Part shown: positions 55,866 to 64,000 of the stretch, one piece after another
Numbering within the stretch: position 1 is the stretch's first letter
Layout of the letters: each line of letters opens with the position of its first letter
Source of the DNA: Nocardioides yefusunii
GTDB taxonomy: Bacteria > Actinomycetota > Actinomycetes > Propionibacteriales > Nocardioidaceae
Length of the DNA stretch: 64,000 bases
Assembly (NCBI RefSeq): GCF_004014875.1
Contig: NZ_CP034929.1
Location: forward strand, 3,224,001 to 3,288,000
Direction: 5' to 3'
Position numbers and translations under genes: made by a program
Notes under the pieces: generated by a model
Told to the model about the DNA's origin: nothing
Databases searched by the model: none
What the model saw: the letters and a program-made list of their open reading frames with translations, nothing else

Positions 55866-56156
55866 TCAGCGCTTGCCCGGGCGGATGACCTTCGTGCGCA
55901 GGATGGACTCGTTGAGGGTCAGCTGGCGGTCCAGCTCCTTGACGGTTGCCGGCTCGGCAGTCAGGGAGAGGACGGCGTAGATGCCCTCGGCGTTCTTCTT
56001 GATCTCGTAAGCGAGACGACGACGTCCCCAGATGTCAACGTTGTCGACGGTGCCACCGTCGGCGGTGATGACATTCAGGTACTTCTCGAGGGACGGCTCG
56101 ACAGTGCGCTCGTCGATGCTGGGCTCGAGGATGACCATCACTTCGTATGCACGCAT
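55866..56156 (-). CDS. rpsF: 30S ribosomal protein S6
   Basis: 96 aa. [29 protein letters not shown] and [30 protein letters not shown] are S6 landmarks. It starts the operon; AGGAGG precedes ATG 56156 by about 11 nt. Expression may be controlled by an S6:S18-binding leader upstream (see 56189-56205). Confidence 0.97.
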   Translation of the reverse strand: MRAYEVMVILEPSIDERTVEPSLEKYLNVITADGGTVDNVDIWGRRRLAYEIKKNAEGIYAVLSLTAEPATVKELDRQLTLNESILRTKVIRPGKR

Positions 56157-56188
56157 AGCGGGTCTCCACCTCCTGTGGACTCATACGG

Positions 56189-56205
56189 CCACGGACTTTC
56201 CGCGG
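56189..56205 (-). promoter_or_regulatory. Possible S6:S18 leader hairpin upstream of rpsF
   Basis: Read on the minus strand, CCGCGGA-AAG-TCCGTGG forms a short hairpin (one G-U pair) about 17 nt before the Shine-Dalgarno of rpsF. Many bacteria regulate rpsF with an S6:S18-binding stem that bears an exposed CCG; this one is a candidate by position. Promoter elements farther up (TTGCCC and TAACCT, 19 nt apart) are weak. Confidence 0.35.
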
Positions 56206-56424
56206 CAGGAGGGCTTGCGTTCACGGCTACCGACTACGGACGCCGGGCCGAGTTTCCCTGGTGCACACCCGAGAAGGGGCAGACACACAGAGAACTCCAG
56301 CAGGTTACCAGTGGGCTCGACGGCCGGGGCAATCCCGGCAGGACCGGCCTCAGCACCCGCGCGCGCGAGCACCGCGCACGCGTGCGGGTTCTCCCCGCGG
56401 CACCGACCTTCCTAGACTGACCCC

Positions 56425-57252
56425 ATGACCGCTGCGCCTGCTTCGTCGACCAGCCCCGCGTCCGTCCGGGTCGGAGCCCACGTCGACGCCGGCGACCCCA
56501 TCGCCGAGGCGGCCGCCCGCGGCCTCGACGTCGTCCAGATCATGATCGGGGACCCGCAGGCCTGGAAGGGCCACGAGGTGGCCTACCCCGGTGGCGCCGA
56601 GGCGCTGAAGGAAGCGGCCGAGGCAGCCGGGATCGACGTCTACGTCCACGCCCCGTACGTCATCAACGTCGCCACCACCAACAACCGCATCCGGATCCCC
56701 AGCCGCAAGCTGCTGCAGGCCCAGATGGACCTCGCCGCCTCGATCGGAGCCAAGGGCCTGGTGGTCCACGGCGGTCACGTCAACAAGGCCGACGACCCCG
56801 CCAAGGGCTTCGACAACTGGCGCAAGGCCGTCGAGGCGACCGACATCAAGGTCCCGCTGCTGATCGAGAACACCGCCGGCGGCGACAACGCCATGACCCG
56901 CTACCTGGAGCGGATCGCAGGCGTCTGGGACGCGATCGACGGCGCCGAGGGCGCTGACCGCGTCGGCTTCTGCCTCGACACCTGCCACGCCCACGCCGGC
57001 GGCAACGCCCTGGAGACCGTCGTGGCCGACGTCATGGCGATCACCGGCCGGGTCGACCTGGTCCACCTCAACGACTCCCGCGACGCCTTCGACTCCGGCG
57101 CCGACCGGCACGCCAACCTCGGGGACGGCAACGTCGACCCCGAGCTGCTCGTCGCGATCGCCCGCGAGGCCGGCGCACCGGCCCTGCTGGAGACCCCCGG
57201 CGGAGCCGAGGCCCACATCGCCGACGTGGCCTGGCTGCGCGCGCGTCTCTGA
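56425..57252 (+). CDS. nfo: Deoxyribonuclease IV (AP endonuclease family 2)
   Basis: 275 aa TIM-barrel metalloenzyme of base-excision repair that cuts DNA 5' to abasic sites. The zinc ligands are visible: GAHVDAG, VYVHAPYVIN, VVHGGHVN, LIENTAGG, CLDTCHAHAGG, HLNDSR and DRHANLGDGN. The C-terminus LLETPGG holds the last Glu. Divergent from rpsF. Confidence 0.95.
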   Translation: MTAAPASSTSPASVRVGAHVDAGDPIAEAAARGLDVVQIMIGDPQAWKGHEVAYPGGAEALKEAAEAAGIDVYVHAPYVINVATTNNRIRIPSRKLLQAQMDLAASIGAKGLVVHGGHVNKADDPAKGFDNWRKAVEATDIKVPLLIENTAGGDNAMTRYLERIAGVWDAIDGAEGADRVGFCLDTCHAHAGGNALETVVADVMAITGRVDLVHLNDSRDAFDSGADRHANLGDGNVDPELLVAIAREAGAPALLETPGGAEAHIADVAWLRARL

Positions 57253-57321
57253 CGCCCGACGCCCCGACGCCCGACGCCCGGCCAGCGCCCTCCCGCCCCA
57301 TCCCTCTCCTGGAGCCCTCCC

Positions 57322-57735
57322 GTGAAGAACGTCCTCCGCACCGCCGCCCTCGCCGCCACCGGTACTGCCCTGGTCCTGGCCGGCACCGCCTGCGGCTACG
57401 CCCAGTCCGACCCGGAGAAGGCCGTCCAGGCGATGATCCAGGCGCTCGTCGACGGTGACGGCGAGAAGGTCTGCGACTGGACCCTGGGCAGCGACGGCAA
57501 GCCCGTCGAGGGCCAGGAGCGCACCACGTGCCTGGAGTCCGTCGACGTCTTCCCCGACGAGAAGAGCCGCGACGCGGCCCGCGAGGAGTACAAGAAGATG
57601 ACGGCCAACGGTGCCGACGTCGAGACCGACGACGACCGGGCGACGCTGACCTACACGGTCAACGACGACACGAAGTGGGTCGTGGAGATGAAGCAGCTCG
57701 AGGGTCGCTGGTACTTCGTCGAGTCCCACTCCTGA
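57322..57735 (+). CDS. Small secreted lipoprotein
   Basis: 137 aa, GTG start. Signal and lipobox ALVLAGTACG, then a ~100-aa domain (EKAVQAMIQALVDGDGEKVC, GRWYFVESHS at the end) resembling DUF4878/NTF2-like lipoproteins. It is related in layout to the next lipoprotein (57915-58394), suggesting paralogues. Confidence 0.75.
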   Translation: MKNVLRTAALAATGTALVLAGTACGYAQSDPEKAVQAMIQALVDGDGEKVCDWTLGSDGKPVEGQERTTCLESVDVFPDEKSRDAAREEYKKMTANGADVETDDDRATLTYTVNDDTKWVVEMKQLEGRWYFVESHS

Positions 57736-57914
57736 GGCGTCCTGCGTCGGGGGCACACCTCGGCGAGATCCCCCTCCTCCTTCCCTGACGAGCCGCTGGG
57801 CAATCAACGGTCCAGACCTGTGCCCCTTCCGCGCAGGACGTCACGGAGAGCGCCGGTGAGCAAGGGCCGCGCGGGCTAACGTCCGCGACGACGGACAGAT
57901 CACCAGGAGGTTCC

Positions 57915-58394
57915 ATGTCGCTCACCCGTGCCCTCGCCGGACTCGGTGTCGTCGCCGCTCTCTCGCTCACCGCTGCCTGCGGTGCCGACGACGAGCCGGC
58001 CGCGAAGCCGACGAGCCGCCTCACGATGTCGGCCGACAACACCGAGGCCCCCGCAGCCTCCCGGACCCCCCAGTCGGCGGAGGACGCCGACGGCCCCGCC
58101 GCGGTGGCGCGCGCCGCGGTCAAGGCGATGGCCGAGAAGGACTACACCGGCTACTGCGCCCTGTTCGACGCCAAGGGCGAGGCCCCGACCACGGAGCAGG
58201 TCGAGGACTGCGCCACCTTCATGGACGGCGTCTTCACCGACGACGTCGCCGCGCAGGCCAAGGCCGCCCTGAAGGCCGGCCCGAGTGAGGTCTTCGAGGC
58301 CAAGGGCGCCGCGACCGTCACCTACAAGGGGCTCGGCTCGGAGAAGATCGACCTCGTGCTGATCGACGGCACCTGGTACGCCACCAACGGCTGA
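57915..58394 (+). CDS. Small secreted lipoprotein, paralogue-like
   Basis: 159 aa. Lipobox LSLTAACG, a low-complexity linker of ~35 residues, then an NTF2/DUF4878-like domain (VARAAVKAMAEKDYTGYCALFD, IDGTWYATNG at the end). AGGAGG stands 6 nt before ATG 57915. No specific function is known. Confidence 0.75.
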   Translation: MSLTRALAGLGVVAALSLTAACGADDEPAAKPTSRLTMSADNTEAPAASRTPQSAEDADGPAAVARAAVKAMAEKDYTGYCALFDAKGEAPTTEQVEDCATFMDGVFTDDVAAQAKAALKAGPSEVFEAKGAATVTYKGLGSEKIDLVLIDGTWYATNG

Positions 58395-58520
58395 GCTCGA
58401 CTCCTGCAGCGCTCCACGAGCACTCTCTCGTCGCTCCCTGCCGCCGAGCCCCCGGACGTCACACCGCCGGGGCCGTCGCGCACCCCGCCCCGCGCGCCGC
58501 CAAGGGGTAGCCTCGACGCC

Positions 58521-59702
58521 GTGTCTTCCCGTGATCAAGCAGTACGTCTCGTCCTGAGGTCGGTGAGCCCCGAGGAACACCTCGCGTTCGTCCGGGCGCA
58601 GGAGTCCGCGTCGTTCCTCCAGGTTCCGGCCTGGGGACCCGTGAAGTCGGAGTGGCGCCGCGAGTCCGTGGGCTGGTTCCGCCCCGGCACCGGCGACGAG
58701 GCTGCCGAGGTGATGGTCGGTGCCGCACTGGTGCTCTACCGCCAACTCCCGAAGGTCAAGCGCTTCCTGGCGTACCTGCCCGAGGGTCCGGTCCTGGACT
58801 GGGCGTCGTTCTCCTCCCCCGACGTGCACCTGGGCGACTACACCGCTCCGCTGCTCGCGCACCTGAAGAAGAAGGGCGCCTTCGGCGTCCGGATCGGCCC
58901 GCCGGTGGTGACGCGCCGCTGGTCCTCGTCCCAGATCAAGGACGGCATCGCCGACGAGAACGTGCGTCGCCTCGACGACATCGCACCCCTGGAGCGTTCG
59001 GTCACGGGCGCCGCGGTGGTCTCCCAGCTCAACGAGCTGGGCTGGATCCCGCAGTCGGTCGAGGGTGGATTCGCCGCCGGTCAGCCGCAGTACAACTTCC
59101 ACGTCCCACTGACGGTCGACGGCCGCGCGAAGACCGAGGACGAAGTCCTCAAGTCGATGAACCAGCTCTGGCGCCGCAACATCAAGAAGGCAGCCAAGGA
59201 GGGCGTCGTTGTTTCACGTGGAACACGCGACGACCTGGCCGCTTTCCACGCGCTGTACGTCCACACCGCCGAGCGCGACCACTTCACCCCGCGCCCGCTG
59301 AGCTACTTCCAGAAGATGTGGGACTCCCTGACGCCGGAGGAGGACGACCGGTTCGTCCTGCACCTGGCCCACCACGAGGACGACCTGGTCGCGGCGACCA
59401 TCTCGGTCCGCGTCGGTGCTCACTCCTGGTACTCCTACGGCGCTTCGTCGACGGAGAAGCGTGAGGTCCGCGGCTCCAACGCGGTGCAGTGGCAGATGAT
59501 CCGCTCCGCCCTCGCGGCCGGCGCGAAGGTCTACGACATGCGCGGCATCACCGACACCCTCGACGCCGACGACGCCCACGTCGGCCTGATCCAGTTCAAG
59601 GTCGGCACCGGCGGCGAGGCCGTCGAGTACGTCGGCGAGTGGGACATGCCGATCAACAAGCTCCTCTACACGGCGTTCGACATCTACATGAAGAGGCGTT
59701 GA
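58521..59702 (+). CDS. FemAB/FemX-type peptidoglycan aminoacyltransferase
   Basis: 393 aa, GTG start. Two GNAT-like domains: SASFLQVPAWGPVKSEWRRESVGWF (typical Fem N-terminus), YLPEGPVLDW, then the coiled-coil-like LKSMNQLWRRNIKKAAKEGVVV and the second domain with YGASSTEKREVRGSNAVQWQMI. Fem enzymes add amino acids from aminoacyl-tRNA to the peptidoglycan stem peptide. It overlaps functionally and physically with the PLP gene 1 nt downstream. Confidence 0.85.
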   Translation: MSSRDQAVRLVLRSVSPEEHLAFVRAQESASFLQVPAWGPVKSEWRRESVGWFRPGTGDEAAEVMVGAALVLYRQLPKVKRFLAYLPEGPVLDWASFSSPDVHLGDYTAPLLAHLKKKGAFGVRIGPPVVTRRWSSSQIKDGIADENVRRLDDIAPLERSVTGAAVVSQLNELGWIPQSVEGGFAAGQPQYNFHVPLTVDGRAKTEDEVLKSMNQLWRRNIKKAAKEGVVVSRGTRDDLAAFHALYVHTAERDHFTPRPLSYFQKMWDSLTPEEDDRFVLHLAHHEDDLVAATISVRVGAHSWYSYGASSTEKREVRGSNAVQWQMIRSALAAGAKVYDMRGITDTLDADDAHVGLIQFKVGTGGEAVEYVGEWDMPINKLLYTAFDIYMKRR

Positions 59703-59703
59703 G

Positions 59704-60795
59704 ATGACCCTCACCCTGACCGTCGACGGTGACCGCTGGCGCGATCACCTCATCAGCGTCGCCGAGGCGACCCCGGGCCTCGTGCCCGTCGCCAAGGGCA
59801 ACGGCTACGGCTTCGGCCTGGGTCGACTGGCCCGACGCGCGCAGTGGCTGGCCGAGCGTGGCGCCGCGCTGGGACACACCGCACCGGGCGAGGCCTGGGG
59901 CGACGTCCTGGCCGTCGGGACCTACGACGAGCTCGCCGAGGTCGCTGACCGCTTCGACGGCTCGCTGCTGGTCCTCACCCCGTGGCGCCCGTTCGGTGCC
60001 GCGCTCGAGGTGGACCCGAAGCTGGCCGACCGCGTCATCCACACCGTCTCCCGGCCCGAGGACCTCGCCGCTCTGCTGGAGCGTCAGTCCGACGCCCGCT
60101 ACGTGCTCGAGGTGGTCACCTCGATGCTGCGTCACGGCATGGATGCCCGCGGCCTGCGCAGCCTCGGCGACCTCGCCCACCGCGGTCGTCTGGAAGGCGT
60201 CGCGCTGCACCTGCCGCTCGCGCAGGGCTCACACCTGGGTCAGGTGCGTCGCCTCATCACCGACGCGATCTCGGCCGGCCTGCCCACGACGACGTTGTGG
60301 GTCAGCCATCTGACCTCCATCGAACTCGCCGCGCTGCGTGCGTCGTACTCGGACTTCACGATCCGTCCCCGGATCGGCACCCAGCTGTGGCTGGGCGAGC
60401 GCGCGGCCCTCACGGTGACCGCACAGGTGCTCGACGTGCACCCCGTCGAGCGGGGTGACCTGTTCGGCTACCGCGGTCGCACGGCTCCGAAGAACGGCCA
60501 CGTCCTGGTGGTCTCCGGCGGCACCGCGCACGGCATCGGCCTGGAGGCTCCCAGCGGTGATCTGTCGCTGAAGTCGCGGGCCGCGACGCTGGCCCGTGGC
60601 GGCATGGACGCCGTCGGTTTCGTGCGTTCGCCGTTCGCGATCGACGGCAAGCAGCGTCTCTTCGCCGAGCCGCCGCACATGCAGGCCTCGATGCTGTTCC
60701 TGCCGGCCGGTTCGCGGGTTCCGGCAGTGGGCGACGAGGTGGAGGTCCGGGTCCGCTACACCGCGACCACCTTCGACCGCGTCGTCGTCTCCTGA
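59704..60795 (+). CDS. Alanine-racemase-fold PLP protein, divergent active site
   Basis: 363 aa, starting right after the FemX stop. The N-terminal barrel is Alr-like: VPVAKGNGYGFGLGRLA with the PLP Lys-31, VTSMLRHGMDARGL (R-H-G), WVSHLTSIELAAL and RIGTQLWLGERAAL. In the C-terminal domain the usual GYADGxxR motif with the catalytic Tyr appears as GGTAHGIG, and no S-M-D motif is seen. It may therefore be a lyase- or regulator-like homologue rather than a housekeeping racemase. Pairing with FemX suggests a cell-wall peptide role. Confidence 0.7.
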   Translation: MTLTLTVDGDRWRDHLISVAEATPGLVPVAKGNGYGFGLGRLARRAQWLAERGAALGHTAPGEAWGDVLAVGTYDELAEVADRFDGSLLVLTPWRPFGAALEVDPKLADRVIHTVSRPEDLAALLERQSDARYVLEVVTSMLRHGMDARGLRSLGDLAHRGRLEGVALHLPLAQGSHLGQVRRLITDAISAGLPTTTLWVSHLTSIELAALRASYSDFTIRPRIGTQLWLGERAALTVTAQVLDVHPVERGDLFGYRGRTAPKNGHVLVVSGGTAHGIGLEAPSGDLSLKSRAATLARGGMDAVGFVRSPFAIDGKQRLFAEPPHMQASMLFLPAGSRVPAVGDEVEVRVRYTATTFDRVVVS

Positions 60796-60850
60796 CGCAG
60801 CTCACCCCACGCTGACTCACACTGACTCACGCTGACCCAGCGCTGACCCA

Positions 60851-60887
60851 GCAGGGCCCGGACTCCCGCACGGAGCCCGGGCCCTGC
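60851..60887. terminator. Terminator between convergent genes
   Basis: An 11-bp stem GCAGGGCCCGG / CCGGGCCCTGC with a 15-nt loop lies between the racemase-like gene (+) and the large lipoprotein gene (-). Confidence 0.75.
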
Positions 60888-60901
60888 TGCGTCGTTGCGC
60901 C

Positions 60902-63148
60902 TCACCCTCGTGCGGCCGCGGCGGCCACGGCAGCGGGGTTCTCCCACCGCCACAGCCGACGCCCCACCGGAGTCCGGACCAGCACGCTCAGCGCCGGTCC
61001 TCGCGCTGCCACGTCCTCGATCTGTTCGACGTCGACGTCGGGCAGGGCAACCGTCACCCACTCGGATCCGTCCCTGCTGAGCAGCAGCGCCTCCCGCTGG
61101 CGGGCTCCGTCCCCGACGACGACGCGGGCCACTGCGGTCCCGTCGACGTTCCAGAGACCCAGCACCGAGCGCACGTCGTCAGACAGCGCCACGGGGTCCC
61201 ACGCGGATCCGTCGAACGACAGCAGCAGGCGAGACCCGGCGGACCCGTCCCTGCCGGTGCTGCGGGCCAGCGCGAGGACGTTGTCCCCCACCCCGGCACA
61301 GGCGTGCGGTGGCGAGAACCCCGACGGCAGCGCCGCCACGTCGCGCCATCCGTTGCCCTGACGCAGCAGCACCGTGCCGGGGTCGTCGGGAACGTCACGG
61401 GGGCTGATGACGAACCAGTCACCCTGCGTCGACGTGCAGCTCGCGGAGATCGAGCCCTGCGTCCTCCGGGCCTGGCTGGGCAACGCCACCGAAGCGAACC
61501 GGGACAGGTCGCTCTCGGCCCGCCACACCTGCGGGTACCCCTCGAGGTCAGTACCGGTCAACCACCAGGTGCCGGTGTCAGCAGGGTCGTGGCGGGCGCC
61601 GTCGAACAGGAGCATCCGGGTGTTGCCCTGCACCGGGACGACCCGCCACTGCTGGCCGTCGGTCGAGCTGGCTCGCACCAGTGACTCCCAGCCGTCGCCG
61701 GAGAGTTCGTTGCTCAGCGCGACGGCTCCGCTGGCGTCGCCTGCCGAGGCAACGACGTGCGGCGGGGTCCGTTCGAAGTCGACGCGGGGCCAGCGTCCTG
61801 GGGTGAGGGTGCGATCGGTGACGGTGAGGACGCGCCCCGAGACCCGGGCGTCAGAGGTGGCGCCCACCTGGTCCCGGACGACGACGCGTTCGGTGCCGGC
61901 CCACCCGCCGAGGCGGGCGTCGGTGGCCCAGACCTCGTCGCCGGTCCCGGTGGTGTCGACGTGGGTACGGGCGGTGACCTTCGCGCCGCGGCGGACCTCG
62001 CTGGTGGTGCCGATCTGGCGGTACGCCACGACCGCGTCGCCGTCGACAGCGAGTACGGGGGAGATGCCGTGGTACCACCAACCGGGCACGGATTGGCCGG
62101 CCTCCCACTCCCCCTCCGTCGAACGGCGCCAGATCGCCGAGTGTCCCTGGCCGATGCCGGTGTGGGCCACCACGACCTCCCCGTCGCGCCCGGTCGCGGG
62201 GCGTGACAGCACTGCCCCGGCACTGCCCTTCTCGTCGGCCACGAAGACCTCCTCGCGCCAGTGCTCGCCCAGGTCGCGGGTGGTGTACACGACATCGCCT
62301 GCGCGGCCCTCCTTCTTCGCACCGGGGCGGGGTGCGACCTCGACGGCGGCCACCAGGGTGCCCGAGGTGGGGCTCGTGATCCCTGCGGCGCGCACGCGGA
62401 CCCCGGCCGGTCCGACCCTCCGTGGGGTGGACCAGGTGCGACCGTCGTCGGTGTGGACGGTCCAGGCACGGGCGTCCTCCCCCACGTCCTGGACGAGCAG
62501 GACGACGTGGGATCCGGTGCTGACCATCTGCACCAGTTGGACGTCTCCTGCCCCTGCCCTCACCGGCAGCGGCACCTCGCTCACGTCCCCGGTGCCGAGG
62601 TGGACCGCGACGTGAGCACCGGCCTCGTCGACGCCCACGACGACGAGCGCGCCGTCGGGAAGCGACCCCAGGCCGGTGGCGAGGACGCCACGGGTGTCGA
62701 GCACCTCGGGGACGTCCACCCGCGACCACCGTCCGGCGGCGTCGCGGCGTTGCACGAAGTGGCGCCAGCGGCCCTCCACGCGTTCGCGCCCCAGCAGGTG
62801 GGTGCTGGCGGCGGAGGCGTCGAGGTCGACGACGACGGAGTCACGCCCCCGCTTCCCCACCAGGTGTGCGGAGTCGACGTCGACGACCGGGCCCTCCCAG
62901 ACCGCGGCGACGGGCGGTCCGGTCCCGGTGGCGACCCGACCCACGTGCAGCACCGGGACCTTCTCGCCCGCGACCTTGCGTCGGGACGCGGAGTCGGTGA
63001 CGTCGACCCACGTCGTGGGGCCGCCGGCGGCGGTCGCGTCGACCTCCGTCCAGACCGGCGCGGTGCCGGCCGGCTCGGCCTGACCGGTGCACCCGCTCAG
63101 CAGCAGCACCACCGCCACCGCGACGGCCCCCACTCGTGTTGTGTCCAC
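60902..63148 (-). CDS. Large secreted lipoprotein with BNR/sialidase-like repeats
   Basis: 748 aa. GTG 63148 follows GGGAGA; the signal VAVAVVLLLSGC carries the lipobox. Several S-x-D-G-x-T-W/BNR-like motifs occur (HTDDGRTWSTP, RSTEGEWEAG, SSTDGQQWRVV, LSRDGSEWVTV), as in sialidase or propeller lipoproteins. No catalytic set can be read. Probably a surface beta-propeller. Confidence 0.75.
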   Translation of the reverse strand: MDTTRVGAVAVAVVLLLSGCTGQAEPAGTAPVWTEVDATAAGGPTTWVDVTDSASRRKVAGEKVPVLHVGRVATGTGPPVAAVWEGPVVDVDSAHLVGKRGRDSVVVDLDASAASTHLLGRERVEGRWRHFVQRRDAAGRWSRVDVPEVLDTRGVLATGLGSLPDGALVVVGVDEAGAHVAVHLGTGDVSEVPLPVRAGAGDVQLVQMVSTGSHVVLLVQDVGEDARAWTVHTDDGRTWSTPRRVGPAGVRVRAAGITSPTSGTLVAAVEVAPRPGAKKEGRAGDVVYTTRDLGEHWREEVFVADEKGSAGAVLSRPATGRDGEVVVAHTGIGQGHSAIWRRSTEGEWEAGQSVPGWWYHGISPVLAVDGDAVVAYRQIGTTSEVRRGAKVTARTHVDTTGTGDEVWATDARLGGWAGTERVVVRDQVGATSDARVSGRVLTVTDRTLTPGRWPRVDFERTPPHVVASAGDASGAVALSNELSGDGWESLVRASSTDGQQWRVVPVQGNTRMLLFDGARHDPADTGTWWLTGTDLEGYPQVWRAESDLSRFASVALPSQARRTQGSISASCTSTQGDWFVISPRDVPDDPGTVLLRQGNGWRDVAALPSGFSPPHACAGVGDNVLALARSTGRDGSAGSRLLLSFDGSAWDPVALSDDVRSVLGLWNVDGTAVARVVVGDGARQREALLLSRDGSEWVTVALPDVDVEQIEDVAARGPALSVLVRTPVGRRLWRWENPAAVAAAAARG

Positions 63149-63230
63149 GTTCGTCTCCCACCCACACCCACCCACACCTGCACGGCGCACGCCGGCCGTG
63201 GGGAGTCACGGTAGGGACGCGTCGGGGTGC

Positions 63231-64000
63231 TCAGGCCGGTTGACCGACCTCCGGACGGCCGTGGAGTCCGCCGCGTTCCTCTCCGACGACGTCCTCGTCC
63301 GGGTCAAGTACGGCCCGGACCACGACGGCGACGAACCAGAGCTGCGCCGCGATCCGCACCCCGATCGCGAGCCAGTAGAGCCACGCGCCCCCGGAGGTCG
63401 GTGCGAGCAGCCCGCCCAGGTACCACCAGACCGCCACCAGGTAGACGAGTTCACCGAGCTGCCAGAGCACGAGGTCGCGCCAGCGCGGGTGGGCGAGGAC
63501 GGCGAGCGGCAGCAGCCACAGCACGTACTGGGGCGAGTAGACCTTGTTGACGATCAGGAACCCGGCGACGACGAGGAACGCCAACTGCGCGAACCGCGGC
63601 GTGACGGGAGCCCGCAGCCCCACCAGCAGCACCCCGAGGCACCACAGCAGCAGGAACACCCAGGAGGCGGCGTTGACCGTCTCGACGGAGAGGTCGGGCC
63701 AGCGCCAGTCCCGCAGCACCAGCCAGATCGAACCGAGGTCGGCGCCGCGTTCGGAGTTGAAGGTGAAGAAGTGCTTCCACTCCGCGGGGCCGGTGAGGAA
63801 CGCGGGCGCGTTGACGAGGATCCAGGAGACGACGGCCGAGGCAAGCGTCAGCAGGAAGGTCCGCCAGCGCCAGTGCCGCAGGCAGAGCACGAGGACGGCC
63901 CCGAGCAGGAGCAGCGGGTAGAGCTTGATCGCGGTGCCGACCCCGATCATGACGCCGGTGAGCCGCGGGTGGCCCCGGGACCACGCCCAGGCTGCACCGG
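63231..64000 (-). CDS. GT87-type membrane glycosyltransferase, 5' part beyond the window
   Basis: 256 codons in frame up to the right edge; the start lies outside. RGHPRLTGVMIGVGTAIKLYPLLLLGAVLVL is the conserved GT87 (DUF2029, PimE/arabinofuranosyltransferase-like) segment. NKVYSPQYVLWLLPL is the other landmark. About seven helices are present in this part. It likely transfers a sugar from a polyprenyl-phosphate donor in envelope glycan synthesis; the acceptor is unknown. Confidence 0.8.
   Translation of the reverse strand, partial: GAAWAWSRGHPRLTGVMIGVGTAIKLYPLLLLGAVLVLCLRHWRWRTFLLTLASAVVSWILVNAPAFLTGPAEWKHFFTFNSERGADLGSIWLVLRDWRWPDLSVETVNAASWVFLLLWCLGVLLVGLRAPVTPRFAQLAFLVVAGFLIVNKVYSPQYVLWLLPLAVLAHPRWRDLVLWQLGELVYLVAVWWYLGGLLAPTSGGAWLYWLAIGVRIAAQLWFVAVVVRAVLDPDEDVVGEERGGLHGRPEVGQPA

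Overview
The window is chromosomal DNA from a high-GC Gram-positive bacterium, most likely an actinobacterium of the Nocardioidaceae (Nocardioides-like). The evidence is dense high-GC coding with many GTG starts, ATGA-type operon overlaps, the rpsF-ssb-rpsR-rplI cluster near dnaB, an amphi-Trp protein, an MpaB-type oxygenase and FemX-type proteins. No rRNA or tRNA gene and no CRISPR array was seen.

Layout. 1-6.8 kb: the N-terminal part of a chemosensor (cut by the window edge), then a complete five-gene peptide-type ABC uptake operon. 6.8-20.4 kb: ordinary genes (membrane hydrolase, MTHFR-like enzyme, GNAT, MFS exporter, hexapeptide transferase, SGNH lipase, DoxX, SRPBCC, amphi-Trp, lipoprotein), a frameshifted Na+/alanine-type symporter, and a small island at 7.8-8.9 kb with three related long palindromes, a candidate small RNA and a DUF3800-like gene.

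20.5-29.4 kb is the most interesting region. A YitT-family membrane protein gene is cut in two by a Tn554-like element of about 8 kb. The element carries three tyrosine-recombinase-family genes plus a small HTH/coiled-coil gene, and its cargo is a compact two-gene CBASS-like anti-phage system: a CD-NTase and an S-4TM pore-forming effector. Removing the element at a shared 6-bp core (CCCCAA) restores an uninterrupted 312-codon yitT frame.

29.5-48.5 kb: a lipase-like hydrolase, a VanZ-RDD protein, a VOC protein, a second peptide-type ABC operon ending in a DUF3598-like gene and a nitrilase-fold protein whose catalytic Cys is replaced by Ser, two ECF sigma/membrane-partner pairs, a secreted lipase and an MpaB-family oxygenase. 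48.5-56.2 kb: the replication and ribosome block. It holds dnaB, interrupted at the P-loop by a putative class 3 intein, then a DnaA-box-rich intergenic region, a MATE exporter, a repeat-rich secreted protein and rplI-rpsR-ssb-rpsF. 56.4-64 kb: nfo, two small lipoproteins, a FemX/alanine-racemase-like pair, a large lipoprotein and a partial GT87-type glycosyltransferase.

Several gene ends carry long two-level hairpins from at least three sequence families. They probably act as bidirectional terminators and look like dispersed repeats.
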